DNA of 16,197 nucleotides. It comes from Glaciecola sp964418575 (GTDB taxonomy: Bacteria > Pseudomonadota > Gammaproteobacteria > Enterobacterales > Alteromonadaceae). The translations under genes were made by a program, and so were the position numbers. The stretch lies in NCBI GenBank assembly GCA_964418575.1, contig CAYQMI010000082.1, positions 1-16,197 of the forward strand, given 5' to 3'. Below, in pieces: positions 5,923 through 13,404 of the stretch (position 1 is its first letter; every line of letters begins with the position of its first letter). The notes beneath the pieces are model-generated. The model was not told the DNA's origin. It ran no database searches and saw only the letters and a program-made list of their open reading frames with translations.

Positions 5923-8847
5923 ATGTTTACAAAAGCAAAACTAGCTTGCTGTGTTTCTGCAGCTCTCTCCTTAAGCTTAGCTTCAACTGCTATCTCATTT
6001 CAGGCAGCAGCACAAGAAGCAGGCGCTGAGGAAGTTGTAGAAAAAATTGAAATTACGGGTTCGCGTATTAAACGTACGGAACTTTCGACACCTGCTCCTA
6101 TCATTTCTATTAGTGCAGAAGAGATCGCGCGTTTTGGTACGCCCGACCTTGGTTCAGTATTAGCAGAATTACCAGCGATTGCGGCCGGTAGCACGCTAAT
6201 CGGTAACAACAACAGTAACGCAAACGCAGGTCTAAGTTCTCTAGATTTAAGAAGTCTGGGTTCGTCTCGTACACTAGTACTAGTAAACGGCATCCGCCAT
6301 GTTGCTGGTGACCCAGGTACGGCAGCAGTAGATACAGGTGCGATTCCTGCTGCAATGATTGACCGTGTTGAAATTATCACTGGTGGCGCATCAGCGATTT
6401 ATGGTTCTGACGCGGTATCAGGTGTTGTGAACATTATCTTGAAAGATGATTTCGAAGGCACTGAAGTTAATGTTTCTGGTACACAAGACACTGAAAGCGT
6501 TGATTACTCAACTCACTCATTCTCAGTGTTAACAGGTGCAACTTCAGACGATGGCAGAACTAACGTTACACTGTTTGGTTCTTATGACCGCATCAAAGAA
6601 GTTATCACGCCGCAACTACAGCAGGCTGATAACTGGGGTACAGTCTTAAACCCAGCTAACAACGATGGCTCTGAAGATACAGAGAATAATGGCATTCCAG
6701 ACAGACTTCGCGTGCCTAACGTAGGTTCTGAAATGATTAATGGATTTAGTGTAATAAATCCATTCGGTGGTGGTCCACGAATCACCTTTACTCCAGACGG
6801 AACACCAATTGATCAGGTGTCTCGCCTAGAAACAAACAGCTTTGCGTTTGGTAGTTTCGATCAAGCATATGACACAGTATTTTTCACTGAAAGCTATGAA
6901 AACTATGTACCTGCTCAAGAAACGATTACTTTAGCGTCGACTTTCAGACATGATCTAAACGACAATGTTCGTTTTTATGGTGACTTTAAATACGTAGACA
7001 AAGACATTGAACAGCAGTTCCAGCCGTCTTTCCGCTTCGGTGGTATTGCGATTAACGCAACGGATAACGCGTTCCTAGATCCAGTTACTCGTCAGCGTTT
7101 GTTTGACAACGGTCAGACTGGTAACGTCACTATTGCACGTTTCTTTGACGATATCGGAAACCGCTCAGCTGCAAATGATCGTAAGCTTTATCGTGTAGTA
7201 GTAGGTGCAAAAGGGTTCTTCGAGTTATCAGAAACACAATTCGATTTCGATGTTTATGGTACAAAGGGCGAAACTGCAAACACCCGTCGCACTCTTAATG
7301 ACCTTATTCCTACAAACTTCGTGGCAGCATTAGACTCTGTTATTGACCCTGCAACCGGCCAAGCGGCTTGTCGTAGCCAGGTGCCAAGCGCTCAGGGCGA
7401 TGGTTACACTGACCCAGCTGCGGTTAATGGCGCAGACTGTGCACCCTTCAACCCATTTGGTTTTGGTCAAGCATCTGACGCAGCAGTAGACTTTGTTTCA
7501 GGTGATGTAACACGCGAAGATACAGTGACTCAAGAAGTATTGGGCGCAAGCTTAACGTTTGACTCTGGTGAGTTCTTTGAACTTCCAGGTGGTCCGATTG
7601 GTATTGCGCTTGGTGCTGAGTACCGTAAGGAAACATCAGAAACGATTACTGATGAATTTACAAAAGCTGGCTTCTTCACTAACGCAGCAACTCCAGACGA
7701 ATATGGAGAGTTTGATGCAGAAGAATACTTTGTAGAAATTAATTTACCTATTTTAAAAGGTGTTTTCTTAGCTGAAGAGCTATCTGTGGACGGTGCATTC
7801 CGTAGTGCAGATTACTCTCACGCAGGTTCTACTGAAGCGTGGCAGGTGGGTGTAATGTGGTCTCCGATTGAAGACTTATCTATCCGCGGTACTATTGGTG
7901 AATCAGTTCGTGCGCCAAACATTGTTGAAGCATTTTCTCCGCAATCACCGGGTTTTGCCAACATCAATGACCCTTGTGATGCAGATAACATCAATGATGA
8001 TCCAGACCGTACAGCAAACTGTGCCGCATTAGGCATTCCTCCTGGTTTCCAAGCTAACGATAACGTATCGATTAACTTAGTGTCAGGTGGTAACCCAGAC
8101 TTGCTTCCAGAAGATTCAGAGTCTAAGACAATTGGTGTGGTTTACACTCCGTCTTACCTTGAGAACTTCTCTATCACAGTTGATTTATATGACATCGAGA
8201 TCACCAATGCGATTAACTTCCTTGGTGCTCAAGACATCCTTGATAACTGCGTAGACGCAACAGGTGGCCCAGATGCAAACTTCTGTGCTTCTGTTGACCG
8301 TGACCCTGTTACTAACGACGTTGAGCTAGTACGTTCTGGTTATATCAATGCATCAGCGATTACCACTCGTGGTATTGAAGCACAAATCCTTTACAACATG
8401 GATTTAGCGCAATTTGATATGCCAGGTGAGTTACGCTTCAACATCGCAGGTAACAAGCTTTTAGAACTTAACGTATTTGAGTTCCAAGAAAGACCTGATG
8501 AAATTAACGTTGAAGAAGGCGAAGTGGGCGACCCAGAGCTACAGTTCCGCACAAGTGTAGACTATCGCTTAGACGACTGGTCGTTCAACTACACCAGCCG
8601 TTTCATCGACCGTTCAGCATTGTTTGACGTATCACCAGGCGGCGGTAGCCCAGAAGACACAGACCCAGCATTTGTTGGCTCTATCTGGACTCACGATGTT
8701 TCTGCAACTTATATGTACGATGAGTGGTTAGAGCTTCGCATCGGTATGCGTAACATCAACAACAAGGTTACTCCGGGTTACAACTTCAACCCTTTGTATG
8801 ACTTGCTTGGTCGTCGCGTAGTAGGTTCAGCTACCTTTAGATTCTAA
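5923..8847 (+). CDS. TonB-dependent outer-membrane receptor 1
   Basis: This is an outer-membrane active transporter: a 22-strand beta-barrel with an N-terminal plug, energised by TonB-ExbB-ExbD. The 974-residue protein has a signal peptide (likely cleavage after Ala30, AAA-Q). A TonB-box-like stretch VEKIEITGSR (39-48) follows, then a plug domain at about 55-185 containing LVLVNGIRH and the ITGGASAIYGSDAVSGVVNI signature. The barrel ends in ATFRF with the terminal Phe used for outer-membrane assembly. Three Cys pairs, 483/506, 685/700 and 776/788, fall in presumed external loops. DTENNGIPD (252-260) resembles a calcium-binding loop. GGGGAAA precedes the ATG. It is a distant paralogue of the receptor at 9486. 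The substrate cannot be read from sequence; the upstream TyrR-box-like site hints at aromatic amino acids, peptides or related compounds. A strong terminator follows. Confidence 0.95.
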   Translation: MFTKAKLACCVSAALSLSLASTAISFQAAAQEAGAEEVVEKIEITGSRIKRTELSTPAPIISISAEEIARFGTPDLGSVLAELPAIAAGSTLIGNNNSNANAGLSSLDLRSLGSSRTLVLVNGIRHVAGDPGTAAVDTGAIPAAMIDRVEIITGGASAIYGSDAVSGVVNIILKDDFEGTEVNVSGTQDTESVDYSTHSFSVLTGATSDDGRTNVTLFGSYDRIKEVITPQLQQADNWGTVLNPANNDGSEDTENNGIPDRLRVPNVGSEMINGFSVINPFGGGPRITFTPDGTPIDQVSRLETNSFAFGSFDQAYDTVFFTESYENYVPAQETITLASTFRHDLNDNVRFYGDFKYVDKDIEQQFQPSFRFGGIAINATDNAFLDPVTRQRLFDNGQTGNVTIARFFDDIGNRSAANDRKLYRVVVGAKGFFELSETQFDFDVYGTKGETANTRRTLNDLIPTNFVAALDSVIDPATGQAACRSQVPSAQGDGYTDPAAVNGADCAPFNPFGFGQASDAAVDFVSGDVTREDTVTQEVLGASLTFDSGEFFELPGGPIGIALGAEYRKETSETITDEFTKAGFFTNAATPDEYGEFDAEEYFVEINLPILKGVFLAEELSVDGAFRSADYSHAGSTEAWQVGVMWSPIEDLSIRGTIGESVRAPNIVEAFSPQSPGFANINDPCDADNINDDPDRTANCAALGIPPGFQANDNVSINLVSGGNPDLLPEDSESKTIGVVYTPSYLENFSITVDLYDIEITNAINFLGAQDILDNCVDATGGPDANFCASVDRDPVTNDVELVRSGYINASAITTRGIEAQILYNMDLAQFDMPGELRFNIAGNKLLELNVFEFQERPDEINVEEGEVGDPELQFRTSVDYRLDDWSFNYTSRFIDRSALFDVSPGGGSPEDTDPAFVGSIWTHDVSATYMYDEWLELRIGMRNINNKVTPGYNFNPLYDLLGRRVVGSATFRF

Positions 8848-8888
8848 GGTAGCGTGCCTCTCATGGCATGAATGCATTTAAGCAAAGC

Positions 8889-8918
8889 AAAAGCGCTCTT
8901 TTACAGAGCGCTTTTTTT
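8889..8918 (+). terminator. rho-independent terminator after receptor 1
   Basis: AAAAGCGCTCT (8889-8899) pairs with AGAGCGCTTTT (8905-8915) around a 5-nt loop, followed by further T residues to 8918. The A-run on the left arm means it can also terminate leftward, so it probably serves the convergent ComFB-like gene as well. Confidence 0.9.
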
Positions 8919-8973
8919 GTTTCGTTGTTTTGATTGGCTGACATATCTAACTAAGGACTATTTTAACATTCTC

Positions 8974-9246
8974 TTAGCTTTGTTTCTTCGGATGGGCGTC
9001 AAGATACTCCATCGCCGAATGCACTGCTCGTACTACGTTCATCTCCATTTGCTGACGCTCTGAAATGGGTAAGTAAAAAGCCATGTCCACCTCGTGTCTA
9101 ATGTATCTGGGAGGCAATTGGTTAAGAATCAAACAGGATAAATCGGCCAAATAATCGTCAGTTTTAGATTTATTTAAGCCCATGGATTCAAGCTTCTCAA
9201 GCATCAGGTGTTCATAATAATTATGAATGTCATCATCTAATTTCAC
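8974..9246 (-). CDS. ComFB-like protein (late competence development protein family)
   Basis: This is a 90-residue soluble protein with no signal peptide or membrane segment. The pattern of an N-terminal IHNYYE helix, DYLADLSCLILNQLPPRYIRHEVDM (about 31-55) and a C-terminal helix is typical of the ComFB family, in which the LPP(R/K)Y region is the most conserved part. ComFB was named from a Bacillus competence operon; cyanobacterial members have been reported to bind cyclic dinucleotides, and the role in gammaproteobacteria is not established. The start is GTG at 9246, supported by AAGGA 8 nt upstream; no ATG fits better. It lies alone and convergent to receptor 1, with its promoter somewhere in 9263-9380, back to back with receptor 2. 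The family call is from memory of the motif, so it is good but not certain. Confidence 0.78.
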   Translation of the reverse strand: MKLDDDIHNYYEHLMLEKLESMGLNKSKTDDYLADLSCLILNQLPPRYIRHEVDMAFYLPISERQQMEMNVVRAVHSAMEYLDAHPKKQS

Positions 9247-9351
9247 GTTATATTTCCTTTACATAGCTTTAAATTGCGTTACTTACTTAGCTATCGGCAA
9301 AAAGGCATTTTGTATAACTTTTTATTCTTTACTTTAGTGAAACGCTTGAAA

Positions 9352-9361
9352 AAGCATGCTT
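9352..9361. promoter_or_regulatory. 10-bp palindrome upstream of the receptor 2 promoter
   Basis: AAGCATGCTT is a perfect 10-bp palindrome centred about 58 bp before the predicted transcription start of receptor 2, just upstream of its -35 element. The position suits an activator or LacI-type operator. No regulator is identified, and a palindrome this short can arise by chance. Confidence 0.3.
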
Positions 9362-9378
9362 ATAGTGTATTTAGTATA

Positions 9379-9408
9379 TTGACCGATACTTGCAAATCCG
9401 TATATAGT
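9379..9408 (+). promoter_or_regulatory. sigma70 promoter of receptor 2
   Basis: TTGACC at 9379-9384 (5 of 6) and TATAGT at 9403-9408 (5 of 6) are separated by 18 bp. TATATA at 9401 offers a 16-bp alternative. Transcription would begin near 9414-9415, leaving a leader of about 70 nt. This is the best promoter match I found in the window. Confidence 0.65.
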
Positions 9409-9416
9409 AAGGGAAC

Positions 9417-9430
9417 TGGGCGAAAGCCCA
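9417..9430 (+). other. GNRA-capped hairpin near the 5' end of the receptor 2 mRNA
   Basis: TGGGC (9417-9421) pairs with GCCCA (9426-9430) around a GAAA tetraloop, a very stable GNRA-type cap. From the predicted start near 9415 the hairpin would be only a few nucleotides from the mRNA 5' end. The rest of the leader is A/T-rich and unstructured, with AGGGAGA before the ATG. Such 5' stem-loops are known to stabilise transcripts, as in ompA mRNA. There is no T-run, so it is not a terminator. Confidence 0.6.
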
Positions 9431-9485
9431 TGATATAAAATCAATAAATAAATTGATAAAAATTATAATGTCTAGGGAGACATGA

Positions 9486-12380
9486 ATGTTTACAAACAAT
9501 AAAATAGCGAAAGCAGTTAAGATTGCTTGCGCCTTCGGCGCTGCATCAACAATAGGTTTCACTGGTTCTGCAATGGCTCAAGAAGCTGGCGCAGAAGAAG
9601 CAGTTGAAAAAATTCAGGTAACGGGTTCACGCTTACGTCAAGCAGAGTTCGCTTCAGCGGCTCCAATTGCGGTAGTTGGGCAAGAGCAGTTTGAATTAAC
9701 TGCAACCGTAAACACCGAATCACTACTTAATACACTACCTCAAGTAGTACCAGGACTAGACAGAACGTCTAACAACCCGGGTAACGGTACTGCAACTGTT
9801 GACTTACGTGGCTTAGGTACTAACAGAACACTCGTACTTGTTAATGGTACGCGCGCTGTTCCGACTACAGCTGGCGGTGCAGTGGATATTAACTCTATCC
9901 CTACAGCACTAATCAAAAGCGTTGAAGTATTAACCGGTGGTGCTTCTGCAGTATACGGTTCTGACGCGGTAGCGGGTGTTGTTAACTTCATTTTGAAAGA
10001 CGATTTCGAAGGCGTTGAAGTTCAAACCGGTTATGAAATCACAGAAGAAGGCGATGCTGAAATCTTCAACGTTGATTTCACTGTTGGTGGTAACTTTGCA
10101 GACGGTAAAGGTAACGTTGTTTTCAACATGGCCTACACAGACCGTGAAGACCTTTTCCAAGGCGATCGTGACTTCTCTGCTACTGCATTTTTCGATGATG
10201 GTAATGGCGGCCTAGAGCCAGGTGGTTCTTCTGGTGTTCCTGATACTGCTATCTTTGCCGGTGGATTCAATGCCTTTTCTCCTGACTCAGGCGGTATTAT
10301 CTTCGGTCAAGACGGAAACGTTCGTCCGTTCGTATCTGGTGGACAAACTAACGATTTTTATAACTACGCTCCAGTTAACTACATTCAGCTTCCTCAAGAA
10401 CGTCACCAAGCGACAGCGCTAGGTTCGTATGAGATTTCAGAGAACTCTGAATTGTACGGTCGCGTAATGTTTACTGATAGCCGTGTACCTTCGCAGCTAG
10501 CACCAACTCCTATTTTCCAAACGTCTTCTTTTACACTTGACGGTAACCCGTTCATTACACCACAAGCTCAGCAAATTATTTCTGATGCTATCGGTACTGG
10601 TGTAGATACAGACGGTGACGGCATTGATGACGAAGGTAGAGCACTACTGCGTCGTCGTTTAGAGGAAGTAGGTCCTCGTCGTTCTGAAGATGCATTTACA
10701 TCATTCCAGTTCCAAGTAGGTATTCGTGGTGACATCGGCGATTCTCCTTGGTTCTATGATGCGTATTATCAAACGGGTAAAGTAAATAATTCTACCGCTC
10801 AGCTAGGTAACGTAAACCGTGGTCGCTTCGACCAAGCTTTGTTGTTAGCAACTGACGACGCTGGCCAAGTTATTTTGGATGCTGAAGGTAACCCTTCTTG
10901 TGCTGATCCTTCTGCAAATGGCGCGACTAGCGGCTGTGTACCTATGAACCTATTTGGTGCGGGTAATATTTCACAAGGCGCTGCAGACTTCCTTAAAACT
11001 GCCGTAGCTTCTACTGCATTGTTCGAGCAGAAAATCTTTGGTGCATCACTTGGTGGTGACTCTTCAGATTACTTCGAACTACCTGGTGGCCCAATCGCAA
11101 TTGGTTTTTCTTACGAGCACAGACAAGAAGACTTTGAATTCTTACCTTCACAAGATTTAGCAGCAGGCACAATCGCTGGCTTTAACGGTGCTCCAGCACT
11201 TGCAGGTGGATTCACAGTTTCTGGTTACTCAGTTGAAATGAAACTGCCAGTATTGCGTGGTGTTGAATTTGCAGAATTGCTAGAATTTGATTTAGCATAC
11301 CGTACTGAAGACTACTCAACTGCTGGTTCTGTAGATTCATACAAAATTGCGGGTATCTACGCTCCGTTTGAAAACTTCCGTTTCCGCGCTGGTTTCAATA
11401 CTGCGGTACGTGCGCCAAACATCGGTGAGCTTTTCTCACCACGTGGTGAAGGCTTCCCAGGCGGTTCAGATCCATGTGCCGGTAATGGTAACCAGCCACA
11501 AACTGACGCACTTCGTCAACTTTGTCAGCAAACGGGTGTTCCAGCTAACGTAGTATTCTCTAATGCTATTAACCCAGCGTCTGGTCAAGTTCGTACCATC
11601 TCTGGTGGTAACCCGAACCTAGTTCAAGAAGAAGCTGAAACCTTAACAGTGGGTATCGTTGTAGACGTGATGGAAGACTTCACGTTCTCACTAGATTACT
11701 TCGACATCGAAATTGATGACGCAGTTGCTGCATTTGGTGGTGGTACTAATAACATCCTAGATACTTGTTACGATTCGTCTAAAGCAGGTTCTGGTCTTGG
11801 CGGTGATTTCTGTAATGCAATCAATCGTCGTGCAGACGGTACTATCGACTTCGTTGAGAGCTCGTCTCAAAACGTGGCATCTATCACGCTTAAAGGTTTC
11901 GACTTGATTGCTGGATACGATGTTGAGTTGTTCGGTGGTGATGTAGGTGTTGATTATATCGGTACTTACACTACAGAAAGCGACTTCTTACCGTTCGACG
12001 GTTCTCCAGACCTTATTGAGTGTGCTGGTAACTTCGGTGTTAACTGTGGCGAACCTACGCCAGAGTACAAGCATCGCATGACATTCAGCTACGGTACTGA
12101 TGACTTCCAAGCTCAGTTACTATGGCGCTATGTTGGCGAAGTTGATGATGATGATGAAGGTACTGTATACACAGTAGATAAGATTGACGGTACTAGCTAC
12201 TTCGACTTATCTGGTACATACTTCATCACTGATAACTACCGTATTACGGCAGGTATTGATAACTTGTTAGACGAAGAGCCACCAGTAATCGGTGACAACG
12301 ATGAGCAAGCTAACACTTACCCAGCTACATACGATGTGTTCGGTCGTACTTACTTCGTAAGCTTAAGAGCAACTTTCTAA
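9486..12380 (+). CDS. TonB-dependent outer-membrane receptor 2
   Basis: This 964-residue outer-membrane beta-barrel transporter has the same architecture as receptor 1. The signal peptide probably ends after Ala31 (SAMA-Q), followed by EAGAEEAVEKIQVTGSR, the TonB-box-like stretch. The plug contains LVLVNGTRA and the LTGGASAVYGSDAVAGVVNF signature. The barrel ends in SLRATF with terminal Phe. Cys pairs 472/484, 664/680 and 761/776 correspond to those of receptor 1, and a fourth pair (846/854) is extra. DTDGDGIDD at 374-382 resembles a calcium-binding loop of the EF-hand/thrombospondin-3 kind. An overlapping out-of-frame ATG at 9482 is too close to AGGGAGA, so 9486 is preferred. It has its own promoter and terminator, so it is a single-gene unit. 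The substrate is unknown; no degradative enzyme beside it gives a clue. Confidence 0.95.
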   Translation: MFTNNKIAKAVKIACAFGAASTIGFTGSAMAQEAGAEEAVEKIQVTGSRLRQAEFASAAPIAVVGQEQFELTATVNTESLLNTLPQVVPGLDRTSNNPGNGTATVDLRGLGTNRTLVLVNGTRAVPTTAGGAVDINSIPTALIKSVEVLTGGASAVYGSDAVAGVVNFILKDDFEGVEVQTGYEITEEGDAEIFNVDFTVGGNFADGKGNVVFNMAYTDREDLFQGDRDFSATAFFDDGNGGLEPGGSSGVPDTAIFAGGFNAFSPDSGGIIFGQDGNVRPFVSGGQTNDFYNYAPVNYIQLPQERHQATALGSYEISENSELYGRVMFTDSRVPSQLAPTPIFQTSSFTLDGNPFITPQAQQIISDAIGTGVDTDGDGIDDEGRALLRRRLEEVGPRRSEDAFTSFQFQVGIRGDIGDSPWFYDAYYQTGKVNNSTAQLGNVNRGRFDQALLLATDDAGQVILDAEGNPSCADPSANGATSGCVPMNLFGAGNISQGAADFLKTAVASTALFEQKIFGASLGGDSSDYFELPGGPIAIGFSYEHRQEDFEFLPSQDLAAGTIAGFNGAPALAGGFTVSGYSVEMKLPVLRGVEFAELLEFDLAYRTEDYSTAGSVDSYKIAGIYAPFENFRFRAGFNTAVRAPNIGELFSPRGEGFPGGSDPCAGNGNQPQTDALRQLCQQTGVPANVVFSNAINPASGQVRTISGGNPNLVQEEAETLTVGIVVDVMEDFTFSLDYFDIEIDDAVAAFGGGTNNILDTCYDSSKAGSGLGGDFCNAINRRADGTIDFVESSSQNVASITLKGFDLIAGYDVELFGGDVGVDYIGTYTTESDFLPFDGSPDLIECAGNFGVNCGEPTPEYKHRMTFSYGTDDFQAQLLWRYVGEVDDDDEGTVYTVDKIDGTSYFDLSGTYFITDNYRITAGIDNLLDEEPPVIGDNDEQANTYPATYDVFGRTYFVSLRATF

Positions 12381-12400
12381 GAAAGTCTTTTAAATATTGA

Positions 12401-12427
12401 AAAAGAGAGCTTCGGCTCTCTTTTTTT
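12401..12427 (+). terminator. rho-independent terminator after receptor 2
   Basis: A stem of AAAAGAGAGC (12401-12410) and GCTCTCTTTT is closed by a UUCG tetraloop (12411-12414) and ends in a T-run to 12427. The exceptionally stable UUCG loop and the U-tract make this a textbook terminator. Confidence 0.95.
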
Positions 12428-12495
12428 ATGGGCGTATAAAAAGCATTTGAAAAACTGTATTATATTTTAAAAAAAAGGGTGGTAAGCAAAAAGCT

Positions 12496-13404
12496 ATGGA
12501 TAAATGGCTAGAGTACTGGCAGCAAGACAAGTTGCATCCAGACGTATTCACTGACAAATATGGTAATAAGCATCCTGCATTACAGCAATTTTGGAATCAA
12601 CATTTCAATGAATTAGCCTCGGGCAGCAGTGTTTTGGATATTGCTTGTGGGGCAGGGGCGGTTTACCGCTGTATCGATGATATTAGCGAATACGATGCGC
12701 ATGCTTTAGATATTTCAAAGGATGCTTTAGCTAAGCTAAAAGCCGACTTACCGAGCGTTCATACTCACGATACTCGCCTAGATAGCAATACCCTGTTAGG
12801 CGCTGAGTTTGACGCCATCGTTAGCCAATTTGGCATTGAATATTTAGGCATGGACGGTTTTGCACAAATCCCGCGAATGTTAAAAACAGGTGGTAAATGT
12901 ATTTTCCTCAGTCATATTAGAGACGGCGTAATCGATAGGGTAACCCAGCAAAGCTTAAACGGGCTTACTTTGATACAAGATACTAAATTTTTGTTATTAG
13001 CAGAACAAGTGGCGGATGCCTTTAAAAAGGATGATAAAAATTTAGTAGAACAGAAAGTGGCTGCCTTTATGCAGGTTGAGCCTCAAGTCGCACAATACTG
13101 CTCTTCTCATCCAAGTGGTCATCACTTGCATCTTTATGAGGGTGTTAAAGAGCTGCTCTCGAAATACAATCAATATGGGTATCAGGCGATTGTTGATTGG
13201 ATAAATAACGCAAACATCCAGGCCCTTGAAAATATAGAGCGATTAACTTCGATGCACAATGCCGCCTTATGCATCGAGGGTATTGAAAAGCTTAGCGCAA
13301 TGCTGCTAGAGATTGGCGTTAAAATAATAAAGCATGAACCCTTTCATATTCGCGCGGAAGATGCGCCAGGCGCATGGGAAATAGTGGGTGTTAAACAAAG
13401 ATAG
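12496..13404 (+). CDS. class I SAM-dependent methyltransferase
   Basis: This 302-residue soluble protein transfers a methyl group from S-adenosylmethionine; the acceptor is unknown. The SAM-binding motif I is VLDIACGAGA at 46-55, and the acidic residue after strand 2 is Asp72 in HALDIS. A post-motif DAIVSQFGIEYL follows, and LKTGGKCIFLSHI (about 129-141) is the usual strand-4/5 region. The C-terminal half (about 150-270) is mostly helical and may bind the substrate; the family cannot be narrowed further. The ATG at 12496 follows a G-rich GGGTGG about 13 nt away, with TATTAT/TATATT in the preceding A/T tract as a possible -10 element. Its last 17 bases overlap the start of the TPR protein gene, so the two are probably translated together and may act on one target. 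Confidence 0.87.
   Translation: MDKWLEYWQQDKLHPDVFTDKYGNKHPALQQFWNQHFNELASGSSVLDIACGAGAVYRCIDDISEYDAHALDISKDALAKLKADLPSVHTHDTRLDSNTLLGAEFDAIVSQFGIEYLGMDGFAQIPRMLKTGGKCIFLSHIRDGVIDRVTQQSLNGLTLIQDTKFLLLAEQVADAFKKDDKNLVEQKVAAFMQVEPQVAQYCSSHPSGHHLHLYEGVKELLSKYNQYGYQAIVDWINNANIQALENIERLTSMHNAALCIEGIEKLSAMLLEIGVKIIKHEPFHIRAEDAPGAWEIVGVKQR

Noticed and set aside
6000..6380. 126-codon reverse-strand open frame inside receptor 1.
   Set aside because: Antisense shadow of the signal-peptide and plug coding sequence, with no recognisable domain or ribosome site.
8872..9063. 63-codon forward open frame after receptor 1.
   Set aside because: It spans the rho-independent terminator and the 3' part of the ComFB-like gene on the other strand.
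9246..9263. A fourth TyrR box upstream of receptor 2.
   Set aside because: Only one half-site (TTTACA) is good; the other half is CGTTAT, and the site overlaps the ComFB-like start and ribosome site.
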